Positions 1 to 7,583 of a stretch of DNA of 13,524 bases are shown piece by piece. The DNA is from TMED26 sp002694075 (GTDB lineage: Bacteria > Pseudomonadota > Alphaproteobacteria > Thalassobaculales > Thalassobaculaceae). The DNA lies in contig JAYYDT010000137.1 in the NCBI GenBank assembly GCA_036160575.1, forward strand, positions 1-13,524, written 5' to 3'. The stretch's first letter is position 1, and every line of letters starts with the position of its first letter. The translations under genes were made by a program, and so were the position numbers. Below the pieces are notes generated by a model. That model had not been told where the DNA came from. It saw nothing but the letters and a program-made list of their open reading frames with translations, and made no database searches.

Positions 1-938
1 GCCGCCGCGATGGCCGTCGACAGGCCGGCGTAATGGACCACCAAGCGCACTTCCGGCAGCATCTTGGCGAAAGACACTGGCCGGGCATGCACGCGAAAGC
101 CCGGCCCCGTCAATTTCTCGATCGAAGCGGCCGGCAAGTCGGAGAGATAGGCGTCGCAGTCAAGGCCGGCGCCGCGCAATCCGTAGACGATGTTGCGCAC
201 CGCCGGATGGCCGCTCGGCAAATACAGGAAAACGCCCTTGGGCCGGCGGTCGGCCAGGGGTCGGGGGTGAATGCCCCGCGGCATGTTGAAAGGCAACAAG
301 GTCGGCGCTTCACGATAGGCGCGATAGGGGTCGGTGATCGACGCCGTCACCACAAAGGTCCGGTCGCCGTTAAATAAATCGGCGAGGAAGTTGAGGGTCG
401 GCACGCCCTTGGCGGCGGCGACACGATTGACCAACGCCAGTAATTCGGCCTCGGCGGCGCGGCTGGTCGCCGGCAGGTCACGGTCTTTCACCCACGGCCG
501 GATCGGCGGCATGGCACGGCCGGCGGGGGGCGTCATATAGCCGTTGCCGACACTGATCATCGGGCACCGGCCGCGCGCCGCCAGGGTCAACGCCGGCGCG
601 AAATCGCCAATCACCAAATCGGGCCGGGCCAGATCGAACAAGCCGCGCCAACCATCGATCCGAGCGGCCAAAGCCTGGTCGTTGGCAAGGCCAATAATCT
701 TCAGGACGTCGGCGAAACTATGGGTCGGGATCTTCCGTAACGCCGGATCGGTCGGCATCTTCCAGACCGGCCCCTGGACCACCGGATAGCCGGCGTCGGT
801 GAAGATATCGGCGCGCCGGAGGTCTTGCAGCGCCACGCTGATCTCGGCGCCATCGGCCCGCAATCGGTCGGCGACGACCTTTAACCGATTGACGTGACCG
901 AGGCCGGCCCCCAGTTCCCATCCGAGCAAAATTCTCAT
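1..938 (-). CDS. UGT-like (GT1-type) glycosyltransferase, C-terminus cut by the window edge
   Basis: A reading frame with no stop runs from an ATG at 938 down to base 1, giving 312 visible residues; the C-terminus lies outside. The N-terminus (MRILLGWELGAGLGHVNRL) has the Gly-rich loop and the 'G-H-x-x-R' pattern typical of the acceptor-side Rossmann domain of GT-B glycosyltransferases of the UGT/MGT type. The last visible residues (VVHYAGLSTA) resemble the start of the donor-binding 'H-x-G-x-x-T/S' motif of that family, so the catalytic C-terminal domain is only partly in view. The likely role is transfer of a sugar from a nucleotide-sugar to a small acceptor or glycan; donor and acceptor cannot be read from this fragment. 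No signal peptide or membrane segment is seen, so it is probably cytosolic. It follows the P-loop gene after 62 bases and may share its transcript. No strong Shine-Dalgarno precedes the ATG, but the conserved N-terminus fits this start. Confidence 0.75.
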   Translation of the reverse strand, partial: MRILLGWELGAGLGHVNRLKVVADRLRADGAEISVALQDLRRADIFTDAGYPVVQGPVWKMPTDPALRKIPTHSFADVLKIIGLANDQALAARIDGWRGLFDLARPDLVIGDFAPALTLAARGRCPMISVGNGYMTPPAGRAMPPIRPWVKDRDLPATSRAAEAELLALVNRVAAAKGVPTLNFLADLFNGDRTFVVTASITDPYRAYREAPTLLPFNMPRGIHPRPLADRRPKGVFLYLPSGHPAVRNIVYGLRGAGLDCDAYLSDLPAASIEKLTGPGFRVHARPVSFAKMLPEVRLVVHYAGLSTAIAA

Positions 939-1000
939 GTTTACCAATCGCTTCGCCGCCGGAACGCGCCGCCAACCTAGCATCGTCGCCGCCCAAAAGG

Positions 1001-1561
1001 CTAGCGGTCGCCGCTCACCCGAGCGTGAATCCAGTCGACCCGTGCCGTCGCGTCGAGAATGTCGCGCGGCAGGCGCAACAGGCGCCGTCCCTCGATGTGG
1101 TCGCGGGCCATGCCCTCGAACAGGGCGTGAAAATGCAATTGCGGCCACGGGTTGGCGGCCGGCGCACCATCGTCGACCGGCGGCAAAACGCCCCAGGGCA
1201 TGACCACGACGGCGCCATATTCGGCCAAATCGCGGAAGGCGCGATGGGCCAGGCCGGCGGTCCGCGAATCGTCATCGCCGAGACCGTGGTACAGCCACAG
1301 AACCAAGAAATCCAAACAACAGCGGTCGCTGACGGCGCCGCCGCGCATGCGCGCGGCGAGCGCCAATTCGGCCTGGTGCTCGTCATAGAGCTCTTCGAAC
1401 AGGTCCTTTAATTGGTCCCGGTCCAGGTGCCCCAACACCAGGCCATCCTCGATCCGGCGCCGCAGGCCGTCGGCGACAAAAGCGACATCGGCGCGCGCCG
1501 CCAACGCCTTCGCCACCGTTGTTTTGCCGGTCCCGGCGCTGCCAGTGATCGCCACCCGCAT
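1001..1561 (-). CDS. Small P-loop NTPase / kinase-like protein (AAA_28, NadR-like type)
   Basis: This is a 186-residue protein with a clear Walker A loop at residues 7-15 (GSAGTGKTT) directly after a first beta strand (MRVAIT). A second motif, SDRCCLD at about residues 78-84, looks like the 'D-R' substrate or Walker B segment of small nucleotide or nucleoside kinases. The length and layout fit the AAA_28/NadR-like ATPase family, which includes phosphorylating enzymes, but the substrate is unknown. The frame stays open to an ATG at 1624, but the start at 1561 is chosen because it puts the P-loop at the N-terminus as usual and has a GGGAG ribosome-binding site about 6 bases upstream. The gene lies upstream of the glycosyltransferase on the same strand and diverges from the SDR, so its promoter is probably in the 92-base gap. 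A role in preparing a small phosphorylated substrate is possible but only inferred. Confidence 0.7.
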   Translation of the reverse strand: MRVAITGSAGTGKTTVAKALAARADVAFVADGLRRRIEDGLVLGHLDRDQLKDLFEELYDEHQAELALAARMRGGAVSDRCCLDFLVLWLYHGLGDDDSRTAGLAHRAFRDLAEYGAVVVMPWGVLPPVDDGAPAANPWPQLHFHALFEGMARDHIEGRRLLRLPRDILDATARVDWIHARVSGDR

Positions 1562-1573
1562 GCCGCACTCCCA

Positions 1574-1604
1574 TTGACTTTCGCCCGCGTGCTTGCACGA
1601 TAGC
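1574..1604 (+). promoter_or_regulatory. Candidate promoter for the SDR gene in the divergent gap
   Basis: The 92-base gap 1562-1653 separates divergent genes and must hold promoters for both. On the plus strand TTGACT (1574-1579) matches a sigma-70 -35 box closely. About 18-19 bases further, a weak -10-like CGATAGC lies at 1598-1604. Transcription would begin near 1611, leaving a leader of about 40 bases before the SDR start at 1654. The -10 match is poor, so this is tentative. No equally good minus-strand promoter was found for the P-loop gene. Confidence 0.35.
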
Positions 1605-1653
1605 GCATGTCCATCGACACGCAATGGACTTCACGGCAGGGGGGGCCGGCATT

Positions 1654-2397
1654 ATGGAACTTCAAGGAAAAACCGCGTTCGTCAGCGGCGGCGGCAAGAA
1701 TATCGGCAAGGCCATCGTTTTGGAATTGGCGGCGATGGGCGCCAATGTGGTGATCAACGGCGCCAGCGACGCGGCCGCCTGCGAAGCGACCGCCGAGGAA
1801 GCCCGCGCCCATGGCGTGGAGGCCTTGGTCCAGATGGGCGATGTCGGCGATTCCACCGCCGTCGCGGCCATGGCCGAGGCCGCCCTGGCCCGCTTCGAGG
1901 CTGTCGACATTCTCGTGAACAACGCCGCGGTCCGACCGGAGAAGCCGTTTTTGGACATGACCTTGGACGATTGGCACAGCGTCCTCAACATCGACCTCAA
2001 CGCCAGTTTTTACACCGCCCGCCTGTTTCTGCCGGCGATGGTCGCGCGCGGCTGGGGACGAATCATCAATTTCGCCGGCATGAACGCCATCCATGGTTAT
2101 AAGGGACGGGCGCCGGTGTCGGTCTCCAAACATGGGGTCTGGGGGTTGACCAAGTCCCTGGCCAAGGAATTCGGCTCGGCCGGGGTGACCACCAACACCA
2201 TCTCGCCGGGTCCCATCGACACCCGCCACGCCGACGAGGAAATGAACCACCATATCCAATCCATGGTGGGACGGGTGCCGGTCGGCCGTTTGGGCCTGCC
2301 CGAGGAAATCGCTGGCCTATGCGGCTATCTATGTGGCGCCAAGGGCGGTTTCGCCAATGGCCAGCTATTCGCCATCAACGGCGGTGCCGAGACCTGA
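1654..2397 (+). CDS. SDR-family protein with atypical active site
   Basis: This is a 247-residue classical-SDR-sized protein. The cofactor loop at residues 11-18 is SGGGKNIG (usual T-G-x-x-x-G-x-G), followed by LVNNAA (87-92) and the 'SPGPIDT' segment (184-190), so a Rossmann fold binding NAD(P) is well supported. The catalytic Asn-Ser-Tyr-Lys tetrad is largely missing by alignment: the Asn position is Asp114, the Ser position Gly142 (in NFAGMN), the Tyr position Val155 (in APVSVSK), and only Lys159 remains. I recall other SDRs with the GGGxNIG loop and no Tyr at this place, so it may belong to such a subgroup. It could bind a cofactor without classical redox catalysis or use another mechanism. 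The start at 1654 is preferred over an in-frame ATG at 1624 because it has a G-rich Shine-Dalgarno (AGGGGGGG) and gives the usual N-terminus. Its 3' end overlaps the convergent transporter gene by 33 bases. Substrate unknown. Confidence 0.85.
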   Translation: MELQGKTAFVSGGGKNIGKAIVLELAAMGANVVINGASDAAACEATAEEARAHGVEALVQMGDVGDSTAVAAMAEAALARFEAVDILVNNAAVRPEKPFLDMTLDDWHSVLNIDLNASFYTARLFLPAMVARGWGRIINFAGMNAIHGYKGRAPVSVSKHGVWGLTKSLAKEFGSAGVTTNTISPGPIDTRHADEEMNHHIQSMVGRVPVGRLGLPEEIAGLCGYLCGAKGGFANGQLFAINGGAET

Positions 2398-3597
2398 CCC
2401 GGCGCCGCCGCGCGCCTGCGACAAGACCACGGCGGCCAAGACCTGGCCGCCGGCCATCACCATGAAAGCCGGCCCATAACTCCCGGCCAGGTCGCGTAGC
2501 ACGCCGACCAGCCATGGCCCACCGCCCATGCCGATATAGAGCGCGACATTGGTCACGCCGAAAATTTGGCCGAAATCGCGATTGCCGAATAAATGGCGCA
2601 GCAGAATCGGCGGCAGCATGACAATCGCGCCGACGGTGAAGCCGATTAACAGGGCCAGACCGATCTGAACCTCGAAATCGCTGGCCAGGGCGATCGCTAA
2701 TTGGCCGCAGGCCTGGAGGGCGAAACAGGCGGCGATCAACCCGCGCGGATGAAGGCGGCCGCTCAACCAACCAAACAAAAACCGACCGAGCGCGCCAACC
2801 ACGACAGTGGCGGTGGTCACCAGTGAGGCGGTCACGACGCTGCTGGAGGTGGCCAGAAAATTGATTTGATGGGCCAGAAAGCCAACCTGGGCGCCAAGGC
2901 CGACACCACACGCCACGGTGACCGCCCAAAACAGCGGCCGGCGGACGACCGCCGCCACACCCAGGCCCCAGACCGACAGGTCGCGGGTGACCGGGCCCTG
3001 AGACCGCCGCCGCCCCCGATCCAGCAAGGCCAGGGCGCCGGCCAGCGGTAGCACTCCGGCGATCAACACCACGCCAAAAAGTTCCATCGTCGCCGGGAAG
3101 CCGATGCGCGCGCTTAGCCAAGCCATGATTGCCGGAAAGGTGGAGCCCCCGAGCGAGGCGCCGGAAAGCGCGATGGCCAGACCCAGACCGTAGCGATGGC
3201 GGAACCATTGCGACATGATGACACTCACGCCGGCCGTCCCCAGAGCCGGATAGCCGAGGCCGAGCAAACCGTAAATCGCGTAGAGCTGCCAGAGCGCGTC
3301 GATATGACCGATCAGTAGCAGGCCGCCGCCAATGGCCAGAGCGCCCCACAACAGGGCGCTGGCCGGCGCCACCCGGTCGACCAGGCGGCCGACAATCAGC
3401 GTTGACAGCACCCCGGCGACCGAGAAAAACAGCATGGCCGTGGAGATTTCGCCGACACTCCAGCCATGGCGCTGATGCAGGATCGGCAGGTAAACGCCAT
3501 TGCCGTAAAACACCGCGCCCCAGGCGAAAACCGCCATCACCGCGCAGATCGCGCAGACTTCCCAGGCGCCCGCCGCCTCCCGCCTGTCGTCGGTCAT
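2365..3597 (-). CDS. Major facilitator superfamily transporter (MCT/OFA-like), last gene of the sox operon
   Basis: This 410-residue protein has about 12 hydrophobic segments in two halves, the usual size for an MFS carrier in the inner membrane. The loop after TM2 carries GRLVDR (70-75), and GRFLFGWLSGR (271-281) is the equivalent in the second half. The segment QWFRHRYGLGLAIALSGASL (130-149) is characteristic of the monocarboxylate/oxalate-formate antiporter type of MFS proteins. A hydrophilic loop (about 193-207) separates the halves. The ATG lies only 6 bases after the soxAG stop, with AAGG overlapping that stop region, so it is almost certainly cotranscribed with the sarcosine oxidase genes. 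Context suggests import of the N-methyl substrate or movement of a product, but specificity cannot be read from the sequence. The 3' end overlaps the convergent SDR gene by 33 bases and no separate terminator is visible. Confidence 0.88.
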   Translation of the reverse strand: MTDDRREAAGAWEVCAICAVMAVFAWGAVFYGNGVYLPILHQRHGWSVGEISTAMLFFSVAGVLSTLIVGRLVDRVAPASALLWGALAIGGGLLLIGHIDALWQLYAIYGLLGLGYPALGTAGVSVIMSQWFRHRYGLGLAIALSGASLGGSTFPAIMAWLSARIGFPATMELFGVVLIAGVLPLAGALALLDRGRRRSQGPVTRDLSVWGLGVAAVVRRPLFWAVTVACGVGLGAQVGFLAHQINFLATSSSVVTASLVTTATVVVGALGRFLFGWLSGRLHPRGLIAACFALQACGQLAIALASDFEVQIGLALLIGFTVGAIVMLPPILLRHLFGNRDFGQIFGVTNVALYIGMGGGPWLVGVLRDLAGSYGPAFMVMAGGQVLAAVVLSQARGGAGSGLGTAVDGE

Positions 3598-3603
3598 CGG
3601 GCC

Positions 3604-6600
3604 TTAAGCGATCCGATATCCGAATTCACCGGCGGCGTCGGTCAAGGCCGCCCAGAGGTCAGGGGCGAGGCTGCGAGCGGCGAAAATATCGACCGCCGCG
3701 CCGTCATCACGTACGTCCAGGGTCACCGGCACATGGAACAACGCGGTTAGGCGCGTCTGCTCGCCGCTAAAGACCGACGGGTCCAAGTCGACGGCCGTGC
3801 CCTTGGCCAGAATTTCCCGCCACACGGCGCCGCGGATGCGAATCACCGCCCGGCTATGGGAAAGATCGACCACCGCCGCCGACCCCGCGCCCACGGCGGC
3901 GGCCACCCGCGCCGGCAGATCGCCGTCGTCAGGGGCGACGATCAGCCAACGGTCAGGACCGCTCCACATCATGCGCGGACGGTCACCGCCACCGACCGCC
4001 TGGCCGGTCTCCGGCAGCGCTTGGCCGAACTGACGGGCCAAGGCGTCGGCCGCCGCCGGATCGACGCCCTCGACCTGCAGCGTGTGCAAATTACCGCGCA
4101 GGCTCAACCGCACCATTGGTCGGCCGGGGCCGCGCGCGCCATAGTCACCGGCGGCGATCTCCACCGCCGGCGCGCGCGGGGGCAACGGCGTGTCGACGGC
4201 CGGCGCCGGTGTCGGCGGGTCACTATCGGCCGGTTTCAATCGCGCGCCCTCGGGATCCAGGAAGACCGGGTCGACCACCTTGACCTCAACCCGCTGGCCA
4301 TGCAGGGGCGAAACCGCCCACACGGTGTCGCCCAGTCGGGTCGGCCCGGCGGCCAGAAAGCCAAGGGCGATCGGATGGCCCAAGGTCGGCGATAAATAGG
4401 CCGAGGAGGAAATCCAGCCCAGCGACGGGTTGGGCGCCGGCGCCGCCGGGTTGGCCACCAAATGGGCACCACTTAACGGGCGGGTGCGCCCGTCGACCGG
4501 CACCAACCCGACCAATTTCGGCCGCGCCGGATCGCTCAGGCCCGGGCGACCGGCCAGGGCCTGACCAATGAATGGCTTCTTGCCGCTCATCATCCGGCCC
4601 ATGCCAAGGTCGTCGGCGGTGGTCTGACCGTTCAACTCCGGCCCGGCCGGATGGCCCTTTTCGATCCGCAAAATGGCCATCGCCTCGGTGCCGTAAGGTC
4701 GGATGTCATGGGCCGCGCCGGCGGCCATCAAATGCGCCCACACGGCGGCCGCGAAATCCGCCGGGGCGTTGATTTCATAAGACAGTTCGCCGGAAAAACT
4801 AATCCGGAAAACGCGCACCGGCACACCGGCGATGGCGCCTGTCATCACCCCCATGAAGGGCAAGGCGGCGTCGCTGAAGTCGAGATCCGGCGCCGCCGCG
4901 CGCAGGACCGCGCGGGCATGCGGCCCGGCCAGCGCCATCGCCGCCCATTGTTCGGTGACCGAGGCGACTTTGACGTCAAGGTCAGGCCAGACCACCTGCA
5001 GGTGCCATTCCAACTCGGCCATCACCTTACCGGCGTTGGCGGTGGTGGTGGTCATCAAAAAGTGCTTCTCGGCCAGGCGCGAGGTGGTGCCGTCGTCGGC
5101 GACCAACCCGTCCGGGCGCAGCATCAAGCCGTAGCGCGCCTTGCCGACCGCCAGTTGGCTCCAGCCGTTGATGTACACACGGTTGAGAAATTCGGCGGCA
5201 TCGCCGCCCTGAATGTCGATTTTGCCCAAGGTCGAGACATCGACCATGCCTACGGCCGTGCGCACCGCCTGAACCTCGCGGATGATCGCCCGGTCCATCG
5301 CCGATGTGTCGTCGGCACTCTCGCCGGCCTCGAGATAATACTGCGGCCGCGCCCAGCCGCCGCTGTCGACCATCACCCCACCATGGGCCAAATGCCACCT
5401 GTGCATCGCCGAGCGCCGCTGCGGCGCCTCGTGAGCGCCGACGTCACGGCCAACGAAGGCGCCGAAAGCGACCGGCGTGAAGGGCGCGCGAAAGGTCGTG
5501 GTGCCGGTCGCCGGAATGGTTCGCTCGGTCTCGGCGGCCAGCAAGGCCAAGCCGTTGACATTCGACAGTTTACCCTGGTCGGTGGCCATGCCGAGGGTGG
5601 TGTAGCGCTTAAGATGTTCGACCGAGATGTAGTTTTCGCGGCGGGCGATGGCGATATCGCCAGCCGTCACATCGTGCTGCGGGTCGATGAAAGCGCTGCC
5701 GCCGCCACTGGGACCTGGCGGCACGCGCCAGAGCGGCGCGATCGGCTGGCTTTCGCTTGGCGCCACCATTGGTACCGGCGGCACCGAAGGCGGCGCCTCG
5801 GCCGTCCCGAAATCTGTCGCCGCGGCGGCGCCGGCGGCGGCCCCGGCGGCTAAGCAGGCGGCCAAGTCGAAATCGCCTTGGGCGGCGCCGATGGCCTGGC
5901 AATCGCCACGCGCGCCCGGTCCCGGCCGGAAGGCGGCCAATGCGTCATCCCACACCGCCTTGGCACCATTCTGGCTCATCAGATGAAGAACCGGGTCCCA
6001 ACCGCCGGACATGGCCAGGTGGTCACAGGTGATGACCGTCGGGTCGCCGACCGGTTGACCGGCCTTGGCGTCCCATTTCATAACCGCCGCGCCGACCACC
6101 GCGCGGCCGCCCTCGACGGCGGTCACGACATGCCCGCGCAGGACCGGAACCCCGGCCGCCGCGACCTCCGCGGCGAGCGCGCCGCCATCGGCCGGGCGCG
6201 GGTCGACCACCGCGTTGACCTCGATACCGGCGGCGAGATGGTCAAGGGCGGTGCGATAGCCATCGTCGTTATTGGTGAACACCACGGCCCGCCGGCCCGG
6301 CGCCACAGCGAAGCGATTGACATAGGTGCGCACGGCCCCGGCCAGCATCACCCCCGGCCGGTCGTTGCCGGCGAACACCAGCGGCCGCTCAATCGCGCCG
6401 GTGGCGACCAAAATGCGGCGCGCCTTTATTTTCCAATAGCGCTGGCGCGGCGTGAACGGTGCCGGCTCCGGCAGATGATCGGCGACCCGTTCGACCGCGC
6501 CGACCCACTGGTCGTCAAACACCCCAAAGGCGGTGGTGCGAGTCAGCACGGTGACATTTTCGCGGGCCACCAAATCTGCCGCCGTCGCCGCCGCCCAATC

Positions 6601-7296
6601 CGCCGCCGGCCCGCCGTCAACGGTCAGCCGCTCGCCCCGCAAACGGCCGCCCACTTGGTCTTGCTCATCCAGTAAAATCACCTTGAGACCGGCGGCCGCC
6701 GCCGTCGCCGCCGCCATCAATCCGGCCGGCCCGGCGCCGACGACCAGAAGGTCGCAGTGGCGGTGGGCGCGCTCGTAGCGATCGGGATCGGCCACCGTCG
6801 GCGCCCGCCCCAGGCCAGCGGCGCGGCGAATCCAACGCTCGCAGAACATCCAGGTCGACAGACCGGCGCCCATAAAGGTCTTGTAATAAAAGCCCGCGGC
6901 GAACAACGGCCCGGCGATTTGGTTGACCGACAACAGGTCGACCCCGACATGGGGCCAGCAATTTTGGCTGTTGGCTTCCAAGCCGGGAAAAAGCTCGACG
7001 GTGGTCGCCCGGCTATTGGGCTCGCGGCGCGCGCCCCGGCGCAGTTCGACCAGGGCGTTGGGCTCTTCGGAGCCGGCCGTCAAAACCCCGCGCGGCCGAT
7101 GGTATTTAAAGCTGCGTCCGACCAGACGGACGCCGTTGGCGAGCAGCGCCGAGGCCAGCGTGTCGCCACGATAGCCTTGGTATTCGACGCCGTTGAAGCG
7201 AAAGGGGATCGGCGCCAAACGGTCAATCTCGCCGCCACGCGGCAAGCGCAAATCATCCCGCCCACAGAGGACATCGTTCAGGATCCGGATGATCAT
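3604..7296 (-). CDS. soxA: Sarcosine oxidase alpha subunit fused to gamma subunit
   Basis: This is a 1230-residue protein; alpha subunits of heterotetrameric sarcosine oxidase are usually near 1000. Domains in order: an N-terminal Fer2-like domain (about 1-110, with GRSFKYHRPRG at 60-70), an FAD/NAD(P)-type Rossmann domain with GAGPAG at 187-192 and the ATGAIERP motif at 298-305, then a GcvT-type tetrahydrofolate domain (about 625-910, GELSYEI at 836-842) and its C-terminal barrel (about 925-1015). The normal alpha ending is reached at VFLDPEGARL (1011-1020). A Pro/Ala-rich linker follows (about 1021-1046), then about 184 residues that match the gamma subunit (SoxG). In this family alpha binds NAD+ and folate and accepts the one-carbon unit released when beta oxidises sarcosine. 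The start at 7296 overlaps the soxD stop as ATGA and has GGAGG 7 bases upstream; an in-frame ATG at 7413 would overlap most of soxD and is rejected. The substrate could be another N-methyl amine. Confidence 0.93.
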   Translation of the reverse strand: MIIRILNDVLCGRDDLRLPRGGEIDRLAPIPFRFNGVEYQGYRGDTLASALLANGVRLVGRSFKYHRPRGVLTAGSEEPNALVELRRGARREPNSRATTVELFPGLEANSQNCWPHVGVDLLSVNQIAGPLFAAGFYYKTFMGAGLSTWMFCERWIRRAAGLGRAPTVADPDRYERAHRHCDLLVVGAGPAGLMAAATAAAAGLKVILLDEQDQVGGRLRGERLTVDGGPAADWAAATAADLVARENVTVLTRTTAFGVFDDQWVGAVERVADHLPEPAPFTPRQRYWKIKARRILVATGAIERPLVFAGNDRPGVMLAGAVRTYVNRFAVAPGRRAVVFTNNDDGYRTALDHLAAGIEVNAVVDPRPADGGALAAEVAAAGVPVLRGHVVTAVEGGRAVVGAAVMKWDAKAGQPVGDPTVITCDHLAMSGGWDPVLHLMSQNGAKAVWDDALAAFRPGPGARGDCQAIGAAQGDFDLAACLAAGAAAGAAAATDFGTAEAPPSVPPVPMVAPSESQPIAPLWRVPPGPSGGGSAFIDPQHDVTAGDIAIARRENYISVEHLKRYTTLGMATDQGKLSNVNGLALLAAETERTIPATGTTTFRAPFTPVAFGAFVGRDVGAHEAPQRRSAMHRWHLAHGGVMVDSGGWARPQYYLEAGESADDTSAMDRAIIREVQAVRTAVGMVDVSTLGKIDIQGGDAAEFLNRVYINGWSQLAVGKARYGLMLRPDGLVADDGTTSRLAEKHFLMTTTTANAGKVMAELEWHLQVVWPDLDVKVASVTEQWAAMALAGPHARAVLRAAAPDLDFSDAALPFMGVMTGAIAGVPVRVFRISFSGELSYEINAPADFAAAVWAHLMAAGAAHDIRPYGTEAMAILRIEKGHPAGPELNGQTTADDLGMGRMMSGKKPFIGQALAGRPGLSDPARPKLVGLVPVDGRTRPLSGAHLVANPAAPAPNPSLGWISSSAYLSPTLGHPIALGFLAAGPTRLGDTVWAVSPLHGQRVEVKVVDPVFLDPEGARLKPADSDPPTPAPAVDTPLPPRAPAVEIAAGDYGARGPGRPMVRLSLRGNLHTLQVEGVDPAAADALARQFGQALPETGQAVGGGDRPRMMWSGPDRWLIVAPDDGDLPARVAAAVGAGSAAVVDLSHSRAVIRIRGAVWREILAKGTAVDLDPSVFSGEQTRLTALFHVPVTLDVRDDGAAVDIFAARSLAPDLWAALTDAAGEFGYRIA
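3607..4158 (-). other. soxG: Gamma-subunit (SoxG) domain within the alpha-gamma fusion
   Basis: This stretch codes residues 1047-1230 of the fusion. It has the features of free-standing gamma subunits: RLSLRGNLHTL near its start, MMWSGPDRWLIVAP in the middle, VVDLSHSRAVIRIRG followed by VWREILAKGTAVDLDP, and FHVPVTLDV near the end. These are the truncated GcvT-like fold signatures of SoxG, normally encoded by a separate gene of about 190-200 codons immediately after soxA. There is no start codon with a ribosome-binding site, stop or frameshift at the junction, so it is read as one chain with alpha. The linker is coded by about 4159-4236. Confidence 0.85.
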
Positions 7297-7574
7297 CGCC
7301 CTTCCTCCGCCGCCGAAAGGGTATCGGCCGGCAGGCCGGTGGCCAGCACGGCATGGCTGACGGTGTCGCGCAGTACCTTCACGAACGCCCGGCAGCCGTG
7401 GATATGCTGCCAATACTCGACATGCTGGCCGCGTGGGTTATCGCGCAGATAGACATAGTCAAAATGAGCCTCGGCACCGGCGTCCAAAGGCGGGGCGATC
7501 TTGGTGGCGTCGCCGACATAACGAAATTCGTCATGGCTGCGCGGGCCGCAGTAGGGGCAATTAAGAGTGATCAT
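7293..7574 (-). CDS. soxD: Sarcosine oxidase delta subunit
   Basis: This is a 93-residue protein, the usual size of the small delta subunit. It opens with the zinc-binding pair CPYCG (Cys6, Cys9) followed by R-x-x-x-EF-x-x-x-GDA (residues 12-23), and has the second ligand pair HIHGC, with His57 and Cys61 in the H-x3-C spacing of known delta subunits. In the heterotetramer delta is structural, binds Zn and contacts alpha. All four expected zinc ligands are present, so it looks intact. It starts 9 bases after the soxB stop, using an AGGG that overlaps that stop codon (TAGGG), and its own TGA overlaps the soxA start as ATGA. Both junctions suggest coupled translation within one transcript. Confidence 0.95.
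   Translation of the reverse strand: MITLNCPYCGPRSHDEFRYVGDATKIAPPLDAGAEAHFDYVYLRDNPRGQHVEYWQHIHGCRAFVKVLRDTVSHAVLATGLPADTLSAAEEGR
7304..7308 (-). promoter_or_regulatory. Strong ribosome-binding site fixing the soxAG start
   Basis: On the minus strand GGAGG (inside GGAGGAAGG) sits 7 bases before the ATG at 7296 and lies within the last codons of soxD. It decides for the start at 7296 over the long in-frame extension to 7413. Confidence 0.75.
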
Positions 7575-7583
7575 CGGCGCGCC

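Noticed and set aside
1408..2259. 283-codon minus-strand frame opposite the SDR and P-loop genes
   Set aside because: It overlaps two genes with clear family motifs and shows none itself.
2375..3349. 324-codon minus-strand frame inside the transporter gene
   Set aside because: It is very Arg-rich with no membrane segments; the overlapping 410-residue frame has clear MFS motifs.
3402..3770. Arg/Pro-rich plus-strand frame
   Set aside because: Mirror of the transporter start and the gamma domain; composition is typical of a shadow frame.
4651..5853. 400-codon plus-strand open frame
   Set aside because: It is antisense to the well-conserved soxA domains, lacks recognisable motifs and is the usual mirror frame of GC-rich coding sequence.
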